This document shows positions 46,716-53,682 of a DNA stretch of 64,000 nt, piece by piece. Location of the stretch: positions 7,936,001 through 8,000,000 of the forward strand of contig NZ_CP036426.1 in NCBI RefSeq assembly GCF_007752535.1, given 5' to 3'. The stretch comes from Tautonia plasticadhaerens. GTDB taxonomy: Bacteria > Planctomycetota > Planctomycetia > Isosphaerales > Isosphaeraceae. The notes under the pieces were generated by a model. That model had not been told where the DNA came from. It saw nothing but the letters and a program-made list of their open reading frames with translations, and did no database searches. Within the stretch, counting starts at the first letter, position 1, and each line of letters begins with the position of its first letter. Made by a program: the position numbers and the translations under genes.

Positions 46716-46953
46716 TCATCGTGGAGCCGACTCGCGACCGGAAGGAGGCCGCGCGATCGGCGTATTCCGCCGCGTACGCCTTGCCGGGGGCTCCGTGTCG
46801 AGTGCCGGCGGTGGCATGGACGTGTCATCGTCGAAGCTCTCCGACAGGGTCCGACCCTCATCCACTCCGGCGGTGAAGGAGGACCCGACCGGCCCAGCCC
46901 ACGCGACCGCCCCCCACCAGCAGCAACACCGTCGCGACGAGACCATGCCGCAT
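46716..46953 (-). pseudogene. Small secreted-protein gene with frameshift in a six-G tract
   Basis: The ATG at 46953 is preceded by GGAGGG at 8 nt and opens MRHGLVATVLLLVGG, which runs out of frame after the G6 tract (C6 at 46910-46915 on the plus strand) and soon stops. Removing one G gives a perfect signal peptide, MRHGLVATVLLLVGAVAWA, and continues in the other frame as GPVGSSFTAGVDEGRTLSE and so on to 46716 (about 78 residues). Either an indel in a homopolymer, a phase-variable tract, or a sequencing error. The mature part is unassigned. Confidence 0.5.
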
Positions 46954-47127
46954 CACCAGGACCCTCCGATGCTGGCATCCCCCGACGCGACAGACAACGC
47001 CATGCATGTACAACCTCCGCGTCTGCTCATGGCCGACTGTAGGATCGGGTCGTCGTTGGCGACAACAGCCCGTGAGGACCATGTTGACCGAAATCAACAC
47101 GGCCGGGGGGTTGGCCGCGTCCACTCG

Positions 47128-47248
47128 GGCGATGGGGTGGCTGGGGTCGTACCCGACCCATTGACGCAGGGCTTGACTCACCCGGCATCCCATGGACGAC
47201 CCTGAACTTCCATGGAGATCTGGGGTCGAGGATGACCCAAACCACCCA
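47128..47248. repeat. REP-like family 2, inverted pair
   Basis: GATGGGGTGGCTGGGGTCGT (forward, about 47130-47150) and TGGGGTCGAGGATGACCCAA (reverse, about 47221-47240). Confidence 0.65.
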
Positions 47249-47348
47249 TCAATGACCACACGTGCATACCAATGCGCTTTGGCATGAAAAAATAAGCCGA
47301 AATGCTGGGCGCGAGTCGTGCCCGAGCCTCCTCGATCGCCCCGGCCAG

Positions 47349-47465
47349 TCAGAGGCAGGTCCGCTCCGCACGGAGGAACGGATATCTGCGATCGCAAGAG
47401 AACGTCATCTCGTGGGCGTGGCCGGGCTCGTTGTCGGACCGGCGATGGACGCGGAGGTGCCCCAT
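47349..47465 (-). pseudogene. RAYT (Y1 transposase) remnant
   Basis: Encodes only the N-terminal part of a RAYT: RSDNEPGHAHEMTFSCDRRYPFLRAERT, matching GHAHFVTFSCDRRHRLLDHDRAK of the intact RAYT at 27360-27872. It then stops, and HUH and Tyr motifs are gone. It lies within the family 2 REP cluster, which was probably its substrate. Confidence 0.75.
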
Positions 47466-47511
47466 GATGGGCCGAGCATAATGCGGAGCGGCATCCTGCT
47501 CAAGCGCCCTG

Positions 47512-47703
47512 GGAACTGGGGCCGCGGACGACCCCAGCCACCCCGGTGTGCGGTCCCTCTTTAAGAGATGCTTGTCCGTCGTCGATGGGGTGGCTGGAGT
47601 CGTCCGCGAACCCAGAGACGCATCGCTCGGCTCATCCGGCAACTGGGGGGTGATCTGAACAGCCCCGAGGAACGGGATCGAGGACGACCCCCAGCCATCC
47701 CGC
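47512..47703. repeat. REP-like family 2, three copies
   Basis: Copies at about 47515-47546 (reverse), 47585-47612 (forward) and 47665-47702 (reverse), all built on GGGTGGCTGG(G/A)GTCGTCC. Alternating orientation as in BIMEs. Confidence 0.7.
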
Positions 47704-47721
47704 CCGCCATGAAGTAGAGGC

Positions 47722-47934
47722 TCATTCCGACGGCTTGACTGGGGCTTGAGGGGTCTGGGGTGGTTGCGGCAATGGAGGGGTCGGCAGCGTATTTGTGGGA
47801 GGGATCGAGCCGGCGCCGGGCTTGATATCCGGAACAGCCATCAAGGGCTTCGGAAGCGAGCAATTCGGGGGCACGGTCCCTTTAATTTCGCCCTGAGGGT
47901 TGTGCGACTCCGGGGTCTCGCGAGGGCCTGCCAT
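47722..47934 (-). CDS. Small proline-rich protein
   Basis: 70 residues, unstructured: polar N-terminus, then PTNTLPTPPLPQPPQTPQAPVKPSE with about a quarter prolines. No signal peptide. Its ATG follows the TAA of the upstream membrane protein gene with no spacing, so the two are translationally coupled. Not recognised; possibly a ligand or tail for the membrane partner. Confidence 0.5.
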   Translation of the reverse strand: MAGPRETPESHNPQGEIKGTVPPNCSLPKPLMAVPDIKPGAGSIPPTNTLPTPPLPQPPQTPQAPVKPSE

Positions 47935-48501
47935 TTATCCAACTCCTGTGAAATTGACTGTGCTGAACCAGACGAAAGCCAACACGCCGGTCGCGAAGGC
48001 GACCAGGCACGATATGTTTAGGATCTTGGTAGCACCGGCCCAAGCGTTGCCGCTTTCGGGCGGGACACCACCATTGGTGAACGCCTCGTCCTCACGGTCC
48101 ATCGCCCGCTGCCAAGAGTACTGGCTGGTCAAGAATGACGAGAGGATGAGCACGAGCGCTAGACCAAACAGGCCCCAAGCGATGTGTAGCCCCCAGATCG
48201 TCTCGGGTGCCGGGGCCGGTGCAACCTCCTTGACGAATACGACCGACAAGCCCAACGCGCCCGCCGAAAGCGTGATCATAGTCTTGTCGAAGCTTCTATA
48301 GGCGTCGAGCAGAGCGTCGAGATATCCCTTGCGTTGCTCATAAAATGCATGATGATATTCTTGCAAAAGCGGTCCCACCGAACCTGACGAGGAGTGTGGC
48401 GCCGTCACAGCGTGCACTTCGTGTTGAATCTCCGCCTTCGGCTCCCCTATGAATGGGAGTGGAAGCGTCTGGGGAGAAACCTTGCTTTTCCTACGTCCCA
48501 T
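47935..48501 (-). CDS. Unclassified three-segment membrane protein
   Basis: 188 residues. A polar N-terminal region with an amphipathic helix (LLQEYHHAFYEQRKGYLDALLDAY), then hydrophobic segments near MITLSAGALGLSVVFV, GLHIAWGLFGLALVLILSSFLT and ISCLVAFATGVLAFVWFSTV. Composition is less GC-rich than the surroundings. A TTG at 48516 is in frame, but the ATG at 48501 is preferred. No family recognised. The gene sits behind a perfect palindrome (48543-48561) that could be an operator, and is coupled to the proline-rich gene. Confidence 0.6.
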   Translation of the reverse strand: MGRRKSKVSPQTLPLPFIGEPKAEIQHEVHAVTAPHSSSGSVGPLLQEYHHAFYEQRKGYLDALLDAYRSFDKTMITLSAGALGLSVVFVKEVAPAPAPETIWGLHIAWGLFGLALVLILSSFLTSQYSWQRAMDREDEAFTNGGVPPESGNAWAGATKILNISCLVAFATGVLAFVWFSTVNFTGVG

Positions 48502-48542
48502 AGCTGCTCTACCCAAATGGGCCTAACCAATACAGCCATTAA

Positions 48543-48561
48543 TACTACCAAATTGGTAGTA
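48543..48561. promoter_or_regulatory. Perfect 19-nt palindrome, operator candidate
   Basis: TACTACCAA-A-TTGGTAGTA: 9-nt arms with a single central base, 42 nt upstream of the start of the membrane protein gene. It lies in an AT-rich patch of otherwise GC-rich DNA and resembles a repressor operator of the GntR size class. No regulator gene is adjacent. Confidence 0.5.
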
Positions 48562-48735
48562 CTCCAGGGGAGAATAGCCGAGAGGCCATCGATTGGATCG
48601 GGGTGATGCACCCAGCGTCTGGGCGGCTAAGGCCGTGTCGATCCTAATTCGTGAGGCCTTGAGTGGCGGCTTCAGGAGAGGGCTTCGGGGAGCGATGACC
48701 TTGGGATTGTAGTGGGGGCAGTGGCTCCCTGAATG

Positions 48736-48767
48736 GGATCGTGCAGACCCCAGCCACCCATCCGAAA
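48736..48767 (-). repeat. REP-like family 2 copy abutting a stop codon
   Basis: GAATGGGATCGTGCAGACCCCAGCCACCC, the reverse orientation of the family, ending just before the stop of the 48768 gene. Confidence 0.55.
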
Positions 48768-49022
48768 TCACAATAATGTTGTGCAGGAGCGTTTACGGAC
48801 GTTGTTGAGTTGTCTCAGTATGAAGTCGCGTGGCAATTTCACGCCGACGCGGAGGCATACCGCTTGGCAGTAGCGATCTGCTTCATCACGGGTGTAGGAC
48901 AAGGCCTCATCCGACCAATCGGGGAAGAGCTCTTCCTTGATGGCGACGAGATCTTTCCGGAAGTCGGACGGGGGAGTGTCACACCCCAGAGACCGCAACT
49001 GGATGGAAAGGCGCTGAGCCAT
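48768..49022 (-). CDS. Small hypothetical protein
   Basis: 84 residues, soluble, mixed charge: QRLSIQLRSLGCDTPPSDFRKDLVAIKEELFPDWSDEALSYTRDEADRYC and KLPRDFILRQLNNVRKR. No known domain, but the composition is that of a real folded protein and it is less GC-rich than its neighbours. ATG at 49022. Lies downstream of the ribonucleotide reductase terminator. Confidence 0.5.
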   Translation of the reverse strand: MAQRLSIQLRSLGCDTPPSDFRKDLVAIKEELFPDWSDEALSYTRDEADRYCQAVCLRVGVKLPRDFILRQLNNVRKRSCTTLL

Positions 49023-49142
49023 TGACGCTTCTCTCCGTGATGGTGTCAATCAAGGTGGTTCAGACTTGAAGCTGTCGTCGCCGTCAGCGACGGGAAATCG
49101 ACCCGCGGGGCTCGCTCGATGGGAAGTCTCATGAGGCCGCGT

Positions 49143-49168
49143 GCGGGGCACGCTTGGGCGTGCCCCGC
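49143..49168 (-). terminator. Hairpin downstream of nrdJ
   Basis: GCGGGGCACGC (49143-49153) / GCGTGCCCCGC (49158-49168), 11-bp perfect arms and a TTGG loop, 46 nt beyond the reductase stop on the minus strand. No U tract. Confidence 0.55.
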
Positions 49169-49213
49169 GGGTCGCATTGCGGGGGGATGGGCGGCTAGCC
49201 CCTGACGATCAGG

Positions 49214-52200
49214 TCAGGAGCAGCCCATCGAGTTGCCGCAGTTGAAGCAGCGGTAGCAGGTGCCGCAGCGGACGGTGAGGGCTCCGCAGTTGTCGCAGGA
49301 GGGGGCGTCGGACTGGAAGCGGGCGAACTCCTGCTGCTGGACGCCGAGGCCGACCTCGTGGGAGGGGACGGCGGCGTCGGTGCCGGCGGGGGAAGGGTGG
49401 TGGTGGCCGGCGGCCTCGGCTTCCTCCAGGTCCTTCATCGAGGCGGTGCGGTGGCCGTTGGTCTTGACCATCGGGGCGACGGGCCGGGTGGGGTCGTCGA
49501 GGTCGGCCTTGCCGGGGGACGGGCCGGTGAGGGCGGCGGGGGCGGGGGCCGAGACGGGGATGGGGGCGGTCGGCTCGACGCCGTCCCGGCGCGGGGTGTT
49601 CGCCTCGCGGTAGCCGGGGATGAACTGGATGCCCAGCCAGCGGAAGATGTAGTCCGTCACGCTCTTGGCGATCGGGATGTCCGGGTTCTTGGTGAACCCG
49701 GCGGGCTCGAACCGGCTGTGGGCGAACTTGTTGACGAAGACTTCGAGCGGGACGCCGTACTGGAGGCCCATCGACACCAGCGTGCCGACCACGTCCATCA
49801 GGCCGCCGACGGTGGAACCCTCCTTGGCCATCGTGATGAACAGCTCGCCGGGGCGGCCGTCGTCGTAGAAGCCGACGTTGATGTAGCCCTCGTGCCCCTG
49901 GATGTCGAACTTGTGGGTCATGCTCCGCCGGGTGTCGGGCAGGCGCTCGCGGCGGGGCGGGCCGACCTCGGCCGGGCGGCCGCCGACCTTCGCGGGGGCC
50001 TGGGGCGCGGCGGCGGCGGGGGCGACCCCGGCCTTCTCGCGTTCGAGGCGGGCGGCCTCGGCTTCCAGGGCGGCCTTGGCGGCGTTGATCTCGTTCCAGG
50101 CCTTTTCGACGTCGGACTTCGCCTTCGCCAGCTCGGCGGCGACCTTCTGCTCCTCGCTGGAGGTGTTCACCGGCTGCGACTCCTTGGAGCCGTCCCGGTA
50201 GATCGCCAATGCCTTCAGGCCGACCCGCCAGCCTTCGAGGTAGGCCTCGCGGATGTCGGCGACGGTGGCCTCGCGGGGCATGTTCACCGTCTTGGAGATG
50301 GCGCCGGAGAGGAACGGCTGGGCGGCGGCCATCATGCCGACGTGCCCCCGCCAGGCGATCGCCCGGCTGCCGTTGCGGGGCGGGAAGGCGCAATCGAAGA
50401 CGGCGAGGTGGTCGTCGGCCAGGCCGGGGGCGCCCTCGATCGTGTCGTGCTCGTCGATGTAGTCGAGCACGCCGCGGATGGACGGCTCGTCGTAGCCGAG
50501 GGTCTTGAGCGCCATCGGCACGGTGCGGTTGACGATCTTGAGCATGCCGCCGCCGGCCAGGCTCTTGTACTTCACCAGGGCGATGTCGGGCTCGATCCCG
50601 GTGGTGTCGCAGTCCATCATGAAGGCGATGGTGCCGGTGGGGGCGAGCACCGTGACCTGGCTGTTGCGGTAGCCGTGGGCCCGGCCCAGTTCCAGGCACT
50701 CGTCCCAGACCTTGCGGGCCTCGGCCAGCAGGGCGTCGGGGCAGCTCGGGTCGATGGCCTCGACGGCATCCCGGTGCATCTCCATCACCCGGAGCATCGG
50801 CTCGCGGTTGAGGGGGAAGCCGTCGAAGGGGCCGAGGCGGCCGGCGTGCTCGGCGCTGGTGCGGTAGGCCTCGCCGTGCATGATCGCCGTGACCGCCCCG
50901 GCCAGGGCCCGGCCCTCGGGCGAGTCGTACGGGCGGCCGGTCGACATGATCAGGGCGCCGAGGTTGGCGTAGCCGAGGCCCAGCGGGCGGAACTTGTGGC
51001 TGTTGGCGGTGATCGTGTCGGTCGGGTAGCTGACGTGGTCGACCAGGATCTCCTGGGCGGTGATGAAGATCCGGCAGGCGGCGCGGAAGCCTTCGGCGTC
51101 GAAGGTGCCGTCGTCGCGGCGGAACTTCATCAGGTTGATCGAGGAGAGGTTGCAGGCGCTGTCATCGAGGAACATGTACTCCGAGCACGGGTTGGACGAG
51201 TTGATCGGCGCCGTGTTCGGGCAGGTGTGCCACTTCTGGATGGTGTCCTCGTACTGGACGCCGGGGTCGCCGCAGATCCAGGTGCCCTCGGCCACCTTGT
51301 CGAGCAGATCCTTGGCCCGGTAGGTGTCCATCGGCCGGCCGGTGGTGACGGAGCGGGTGGTCCACTCCTCGTCGTTGACGCCGGCGCGGAGGAAGGCGTC
51401 GGTGACGCGGACGGAGAGGTTCGCGTTCTGGAAGAGGACGGAGGAGTAGGCCTCGCCGTTGAAGTTGGCGTCGTAGCCCTGCCGGATGAGGGCCTGGGCC
51501 TTCTGCTCCTCGTTGGTCTTGGCGGTGATGAATTCGAGGATGTCGGGGTGCCAGCACTTGAGGGTCTGCATCTTGGCGGCGCGCCGGGTCTTGCCGCCGC
51601 TCTTCACGACGCTGGCGACGGCGTCGTAGACCCTCATGAAGCTGACCGGGCCGGAGGGCTTGCCGCCGCCGGAGAGCTTCTCCCGGCTGGAGCGGAGGGT
51701 GGAGAGGTCCGTGCCGGTGCCGGAGCCGAACTTGAAGAGCATGGCCTCGGCGTGGGCGAGCTTCATGATCCCCTCCATGTCGTCGGACACGGACTGGATG
51801 AAGCAGGCGGAGCCCTGGGGATACTTGTAGGCGTCGTCGACGCCGACGACCGAGCGGGTCTCCTCGTCCCAGCGGTAGTTGTTGGCCGCGCCCCTCACCC
51901 CGTTCTGGTGGTAGAGGCCGACGTTGAACCAGACGGGGGAGTTGAAGGAGCCGTACTGGTTGACGCAGAGGGCCGACAGCTCGTCGTAGAAGGTCTCGGC
52001 GTCGGCGTCGGAGGCGAAGTAGCCGTCGGCCTTGCCCCAGTCGGCGATGGTCCGGGTGACCCGGTGCACCAGGTCCCGGACGCTGGACTCGCGCTCGGGG
52101 GTGTTTACTTCGCCGTAGAAGTACTTGCTGACGACGACGTTGGTCGCCAGCTGGCTCCAGCCCCGGGGGACCTCGCAGCCGGTCTGCTCGAAGATGACCT

Positions 52201-52363
52201 TCCCGCGCTCGTCCTTGATGGCGGCCGTCCGCTCCTCCCACTCGACCTGGTCGAACGGGCTGACGCCCTCGGTGCTGAAGACCCGGGGCACGACCATGCC
52301 CCGACCGGCCCCCGCCGTGTTGCGCTGCTGCCCGGTCGCTTCCCGATGATCAACGGTCGCCAT
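49214..52363 (-). CDS. nrdJ: Vitamin B12-dependent (class II) ribonucleotide reductase
   Basis: 1,049 residues. It reduces ribonucleoside diphosphates or triphosphates to deoxyribonucleotides with an adenosylcobalamin-generated thiyl radical. The barrel motifs are present: GSFNSPVWFNVGLY, GSGTGTDLSTLRSS, KTRRAAKMQTLKCWHPDILEFI, the active-site loop INSSNPCSEYMFLDDSACNLSSINL (N-C-E), and VTVLAPTGTIAFMMDCDTTGIEPD. A coiled-coil linker rich in Ala/Glu/Lys near residues 750-800 precedes a conserved ATP-cone-less C-terminal domain, and the last 30 residues hold a CxxC...CxxC zinc-ribbon (CDNCGALTVRCGTCYRCFNCG) involved in re-reduction. The ATG at 52363 is used. Needs the product of the adenosyltransferase at 10642-11196. 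Confidence 0.96.
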   Translation of the reverse strand: MATVDHREATGQQRNTAGAGRGMVVPRVFSTEGVSPFDQVEWEERTAAIKDERGKVIFEQTGCEVPRGWSQLATNVVVSKYFYGEVNTPERESSVRDLVHRVTRTIADWGKADGYFASDADAETFYDELSALCVNQYGSFNSPVWFNVGLYHQNGVRGAANNYRWDEETRSVVGVDDAYKYPQGSACFIQSVSDDMEGIMKLAHAEAMLFKFGSGTGTDLSTLRSSREKLSGGGKPSGPVSFMRVYDAVASVVKSGGKTRRAAKMQTLKCWHPDILEFITAKTNEEQKAQALIRQGYDANFNGEAYSSVLFQNANLSVRVTDAFLRAGVNDEEWTTRSVTTGRPMDTYRAKDLLDKVAEGTWICGDPGVQYEDTIQKWHTCPNTAPINSSNPCSEYMFLDDSACNLSSINLMKFRRDDGTFDAEGFRAACRIFITAQEILVDHVSYPTDTITANSHKFRPLGLGYANLGALIMSTGRPYDSPEGRALAGAVTAIMHGEAYRTSAEHAGRLGPFDGFPLNREPMLRVMEMHRDAVEAIDPSCPDALLAEARKVWDECLELGRAHGYRNSQVTVLAPTGTIAFMMDCDTTGIEPDIALVKYKSLAGGGMLKIVNRTVPMALKTLGYDEPSIRGVLDYIDEHDTIEGAPGLADDHLAVFDCAFPPRNGSRAIAWRGHVGMMAAAQPFLSGAISKTVNMPREATVADIREAYLEGWRVGLKALAIYRDGSKESQPVNTSSEEQKVAAELAKAKSDVEKAWNEINAAKAALEAEAARLEREKAGVAPAAAAPQAPAKVGGRPAEVGPPRRERLPDTRRSMTHKFDIQGHEGYINVGFYDDGRPGELFITMAKEGSTVGGLMDVVGTLVSMGLQYGVPLEVFVNKFAHSRFEPAGFTKNPDIPIAKSVTDYIFRWLGIQFIPGYREANTPRRDGVEPTAPIPVSAPAPAALTGPSPGKADLDDPTRPVAPMVKTNGHRTASMKDLEEAEAAGHHHPSPAGTDAAVPSHEVGLGVQQQEFARFQSDAPSCDNCGALTVRCGTCYRCFNCGNSMGCS

Positions 52364-52758
52364 CGCCGGCCTCCGCCTGTGATCTCTCGATCGGCTAATC
52401 GTGTGGTTTACCCTGCCCCAGATCGGCCAGTCAAGAAAAAATCGTGACCAAAAGTTCATCGTGATCGCTTGGCGACCAGATGACTACGACTGGCCGGGTG
52501 AATAATTCCGAATGGGGCCCGGCCGGGGAGGGCCGGACTTACGCCATGGGCCAACGGTGCGGCCTCCAGGACGTGAATTTGGCGACTCTGTAAGTGCCGC
52601 CGAAAGATAATTGTGGCGCGCGAATTCTAGGTATCCAGGTTATGTGAGGGAAGTGAGTAAGCACCGATGCCATCCTGGGGCGATTGGGCGACATGCGCGC
52701 TCCCAAGGAGCCGATTGGGAGAGTATCGGCCGGTCCTGAATCCGGCTTGACGCGCAGC
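52364..52758. other. Intergenic region upstream of nrdJ
   Basis: Roughly 395 bp, less GC-rich than average. No cobalamin riboswitch (no B12 box) and no clear NrdR box was seen by eye. No gene recognised. Confidence 0.45.
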
Positions 52759-52796
52759 AAAAAACCGTTTGGAGCGGCATAGTCCACCCCAAACGG
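52759..52796 (-). terminator. Factor-independent terminator of rplU
   Basis: On the minus strand CCGTTTGG (52796-52789) / CCAAACGG (52772-52765), then TTTTTT (52764-52759), 33 nt after the L21 stop. The only textbook stem plus U-tract terminator seen in the window. Confidence 0.85.
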
Positions 52797-52829
52797 CCTG
52801 ATTTGGCGAGAATTGCGATCCAAGGCGAT

Positions 52830-53147
52830 TCAAGAGGCCTGGATGCTGGTGATCTGAACGGTCGTGTAGTACTGCCGATGGCCGCGCTTGCGGCGATAGC
52901 CTTTCCGACGGCGAAATTTTCTGATGACGATCTTCTTCGCGCGGAACTGGCGGACGACCTTGGCGACGACCTTGGCGCCGGCGACCAGGGGGGTGCCGAT
53001 GGTCGGCTCGCCGTCGGTGCCGGCGAGGAGCAGGACCTTGTCGAAGATGATATCGTCGCCGTCCTCGCCGTCGCGGCGGTCAACGGTGACGACGTCCCCC
53101 TCGCTGGCGCGGAACTGGTGGCTACCGTCCTCGAAGATGGCGTACAT
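52830..53147 (-). CDS. rplU: 50S ribosomal protein L21
   Basis: 105 residues, full length: MYAIFEDGSHQFRASEGDVVTVD, GAKVVAKVVRQFRAKKIVIRKFRRRKGYRRKRGHRQYYTTVQI is the L21 signature with its basic loop. It binds 23S rRNA in the large subunit. L27 (rpmA) normally follows rplU, but here a terminator and no rpmA follow. The stop is followed by a strong terminator at 52759-52796. Confidence 0.97.
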   Translation of the reverse strand: MYAIFEDGSHQFRASEGDVVTVDRRDGEDGDDIIFDKVLLLAGTDGEPTIGTPLVAGAKVVAKVVRQFRAKKIVIRKFRRRKGYRRKRGHRQYYTTVQITSIQAS

Positions 53148-53682
53148 GGTTCGGAATGGGTCTCTCGACCCGGGCCGTCGGGGGGACTGACGCGCCCGGC
53201 CTGGGGGGGCGGGGGGTCGCCTCGCGGTCGGCCCGGTCTGGACAGCTCGCCGGTGGCCGGGACCGGGTCACGAAGCCCGGTGCTTTCGATCCGGGGTTCC
53301 TGGCGAAGGGGAAATCGTATCACGAGGGGGGTCGGGCGCGAAGGGAGGAATACCGGCGGGGCCCGGGGCCGTCGGGGACGGTCGCCGGAAAAATCGGCCC
53401 GCCGGGGAGCCGGGGCGGTGCCGACCGGGGCCGGACCCCCTATACTTGAATTTCATGGGCTGTGGTCGTCCTCGGGTGGGCGGGACGCGCAAGAGATCGG
53501 GATATGGGCGGTCCGACCTTTGCGGTAGGATGGATCCGACCCGAGGGATCGGGCCCGAGTTCCCCGCGTCGTCGCGCGAGGGATCGATCCGACGTATTTC
53601 GCCGCCTTCACGGCAAGCATCGGGGCCGGGCCGCGTCGCGCGCCGTCGCGAGCGCCGCTCCCCGAAGGTGGGACACGCTGCG
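53148..53682. other. Intergenic region between rplU and sucA
   Basis: Divergent promoters expected. A TATACT box on the plus strand at 53441-53446 is the best -10 candidate for sucA, without a clear -35 box. Otherwise no feature was recognised. Confidence 0.4.

Noticed and set aside
45605-48767. CRISPR array
   Set aside because: The repeats are palindromic, irregularly spaced, of alternating orientation and without uniform spacers; they fit REP elements, not CRISPR.
52364-52829. Cobalamin riboswitch upstream of the B12-dependent ribonucleotide reductase
   Set aside because: No B12 box or recognisable core was found on the minus strand; only the rplU terminator and unremarkable sequence.
52500-52829. 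rpmA (L27) downstream of rplU
   Set aside because: None of the frames encodes the L27 N-terminus or its basic motifs.
53446-53682. Upstream extension of sucA
   Set aside because: The extra 79 codons are Arg/Pro/Gly-rich and unlike the family, whose E2-binding peptide starts at 53683.
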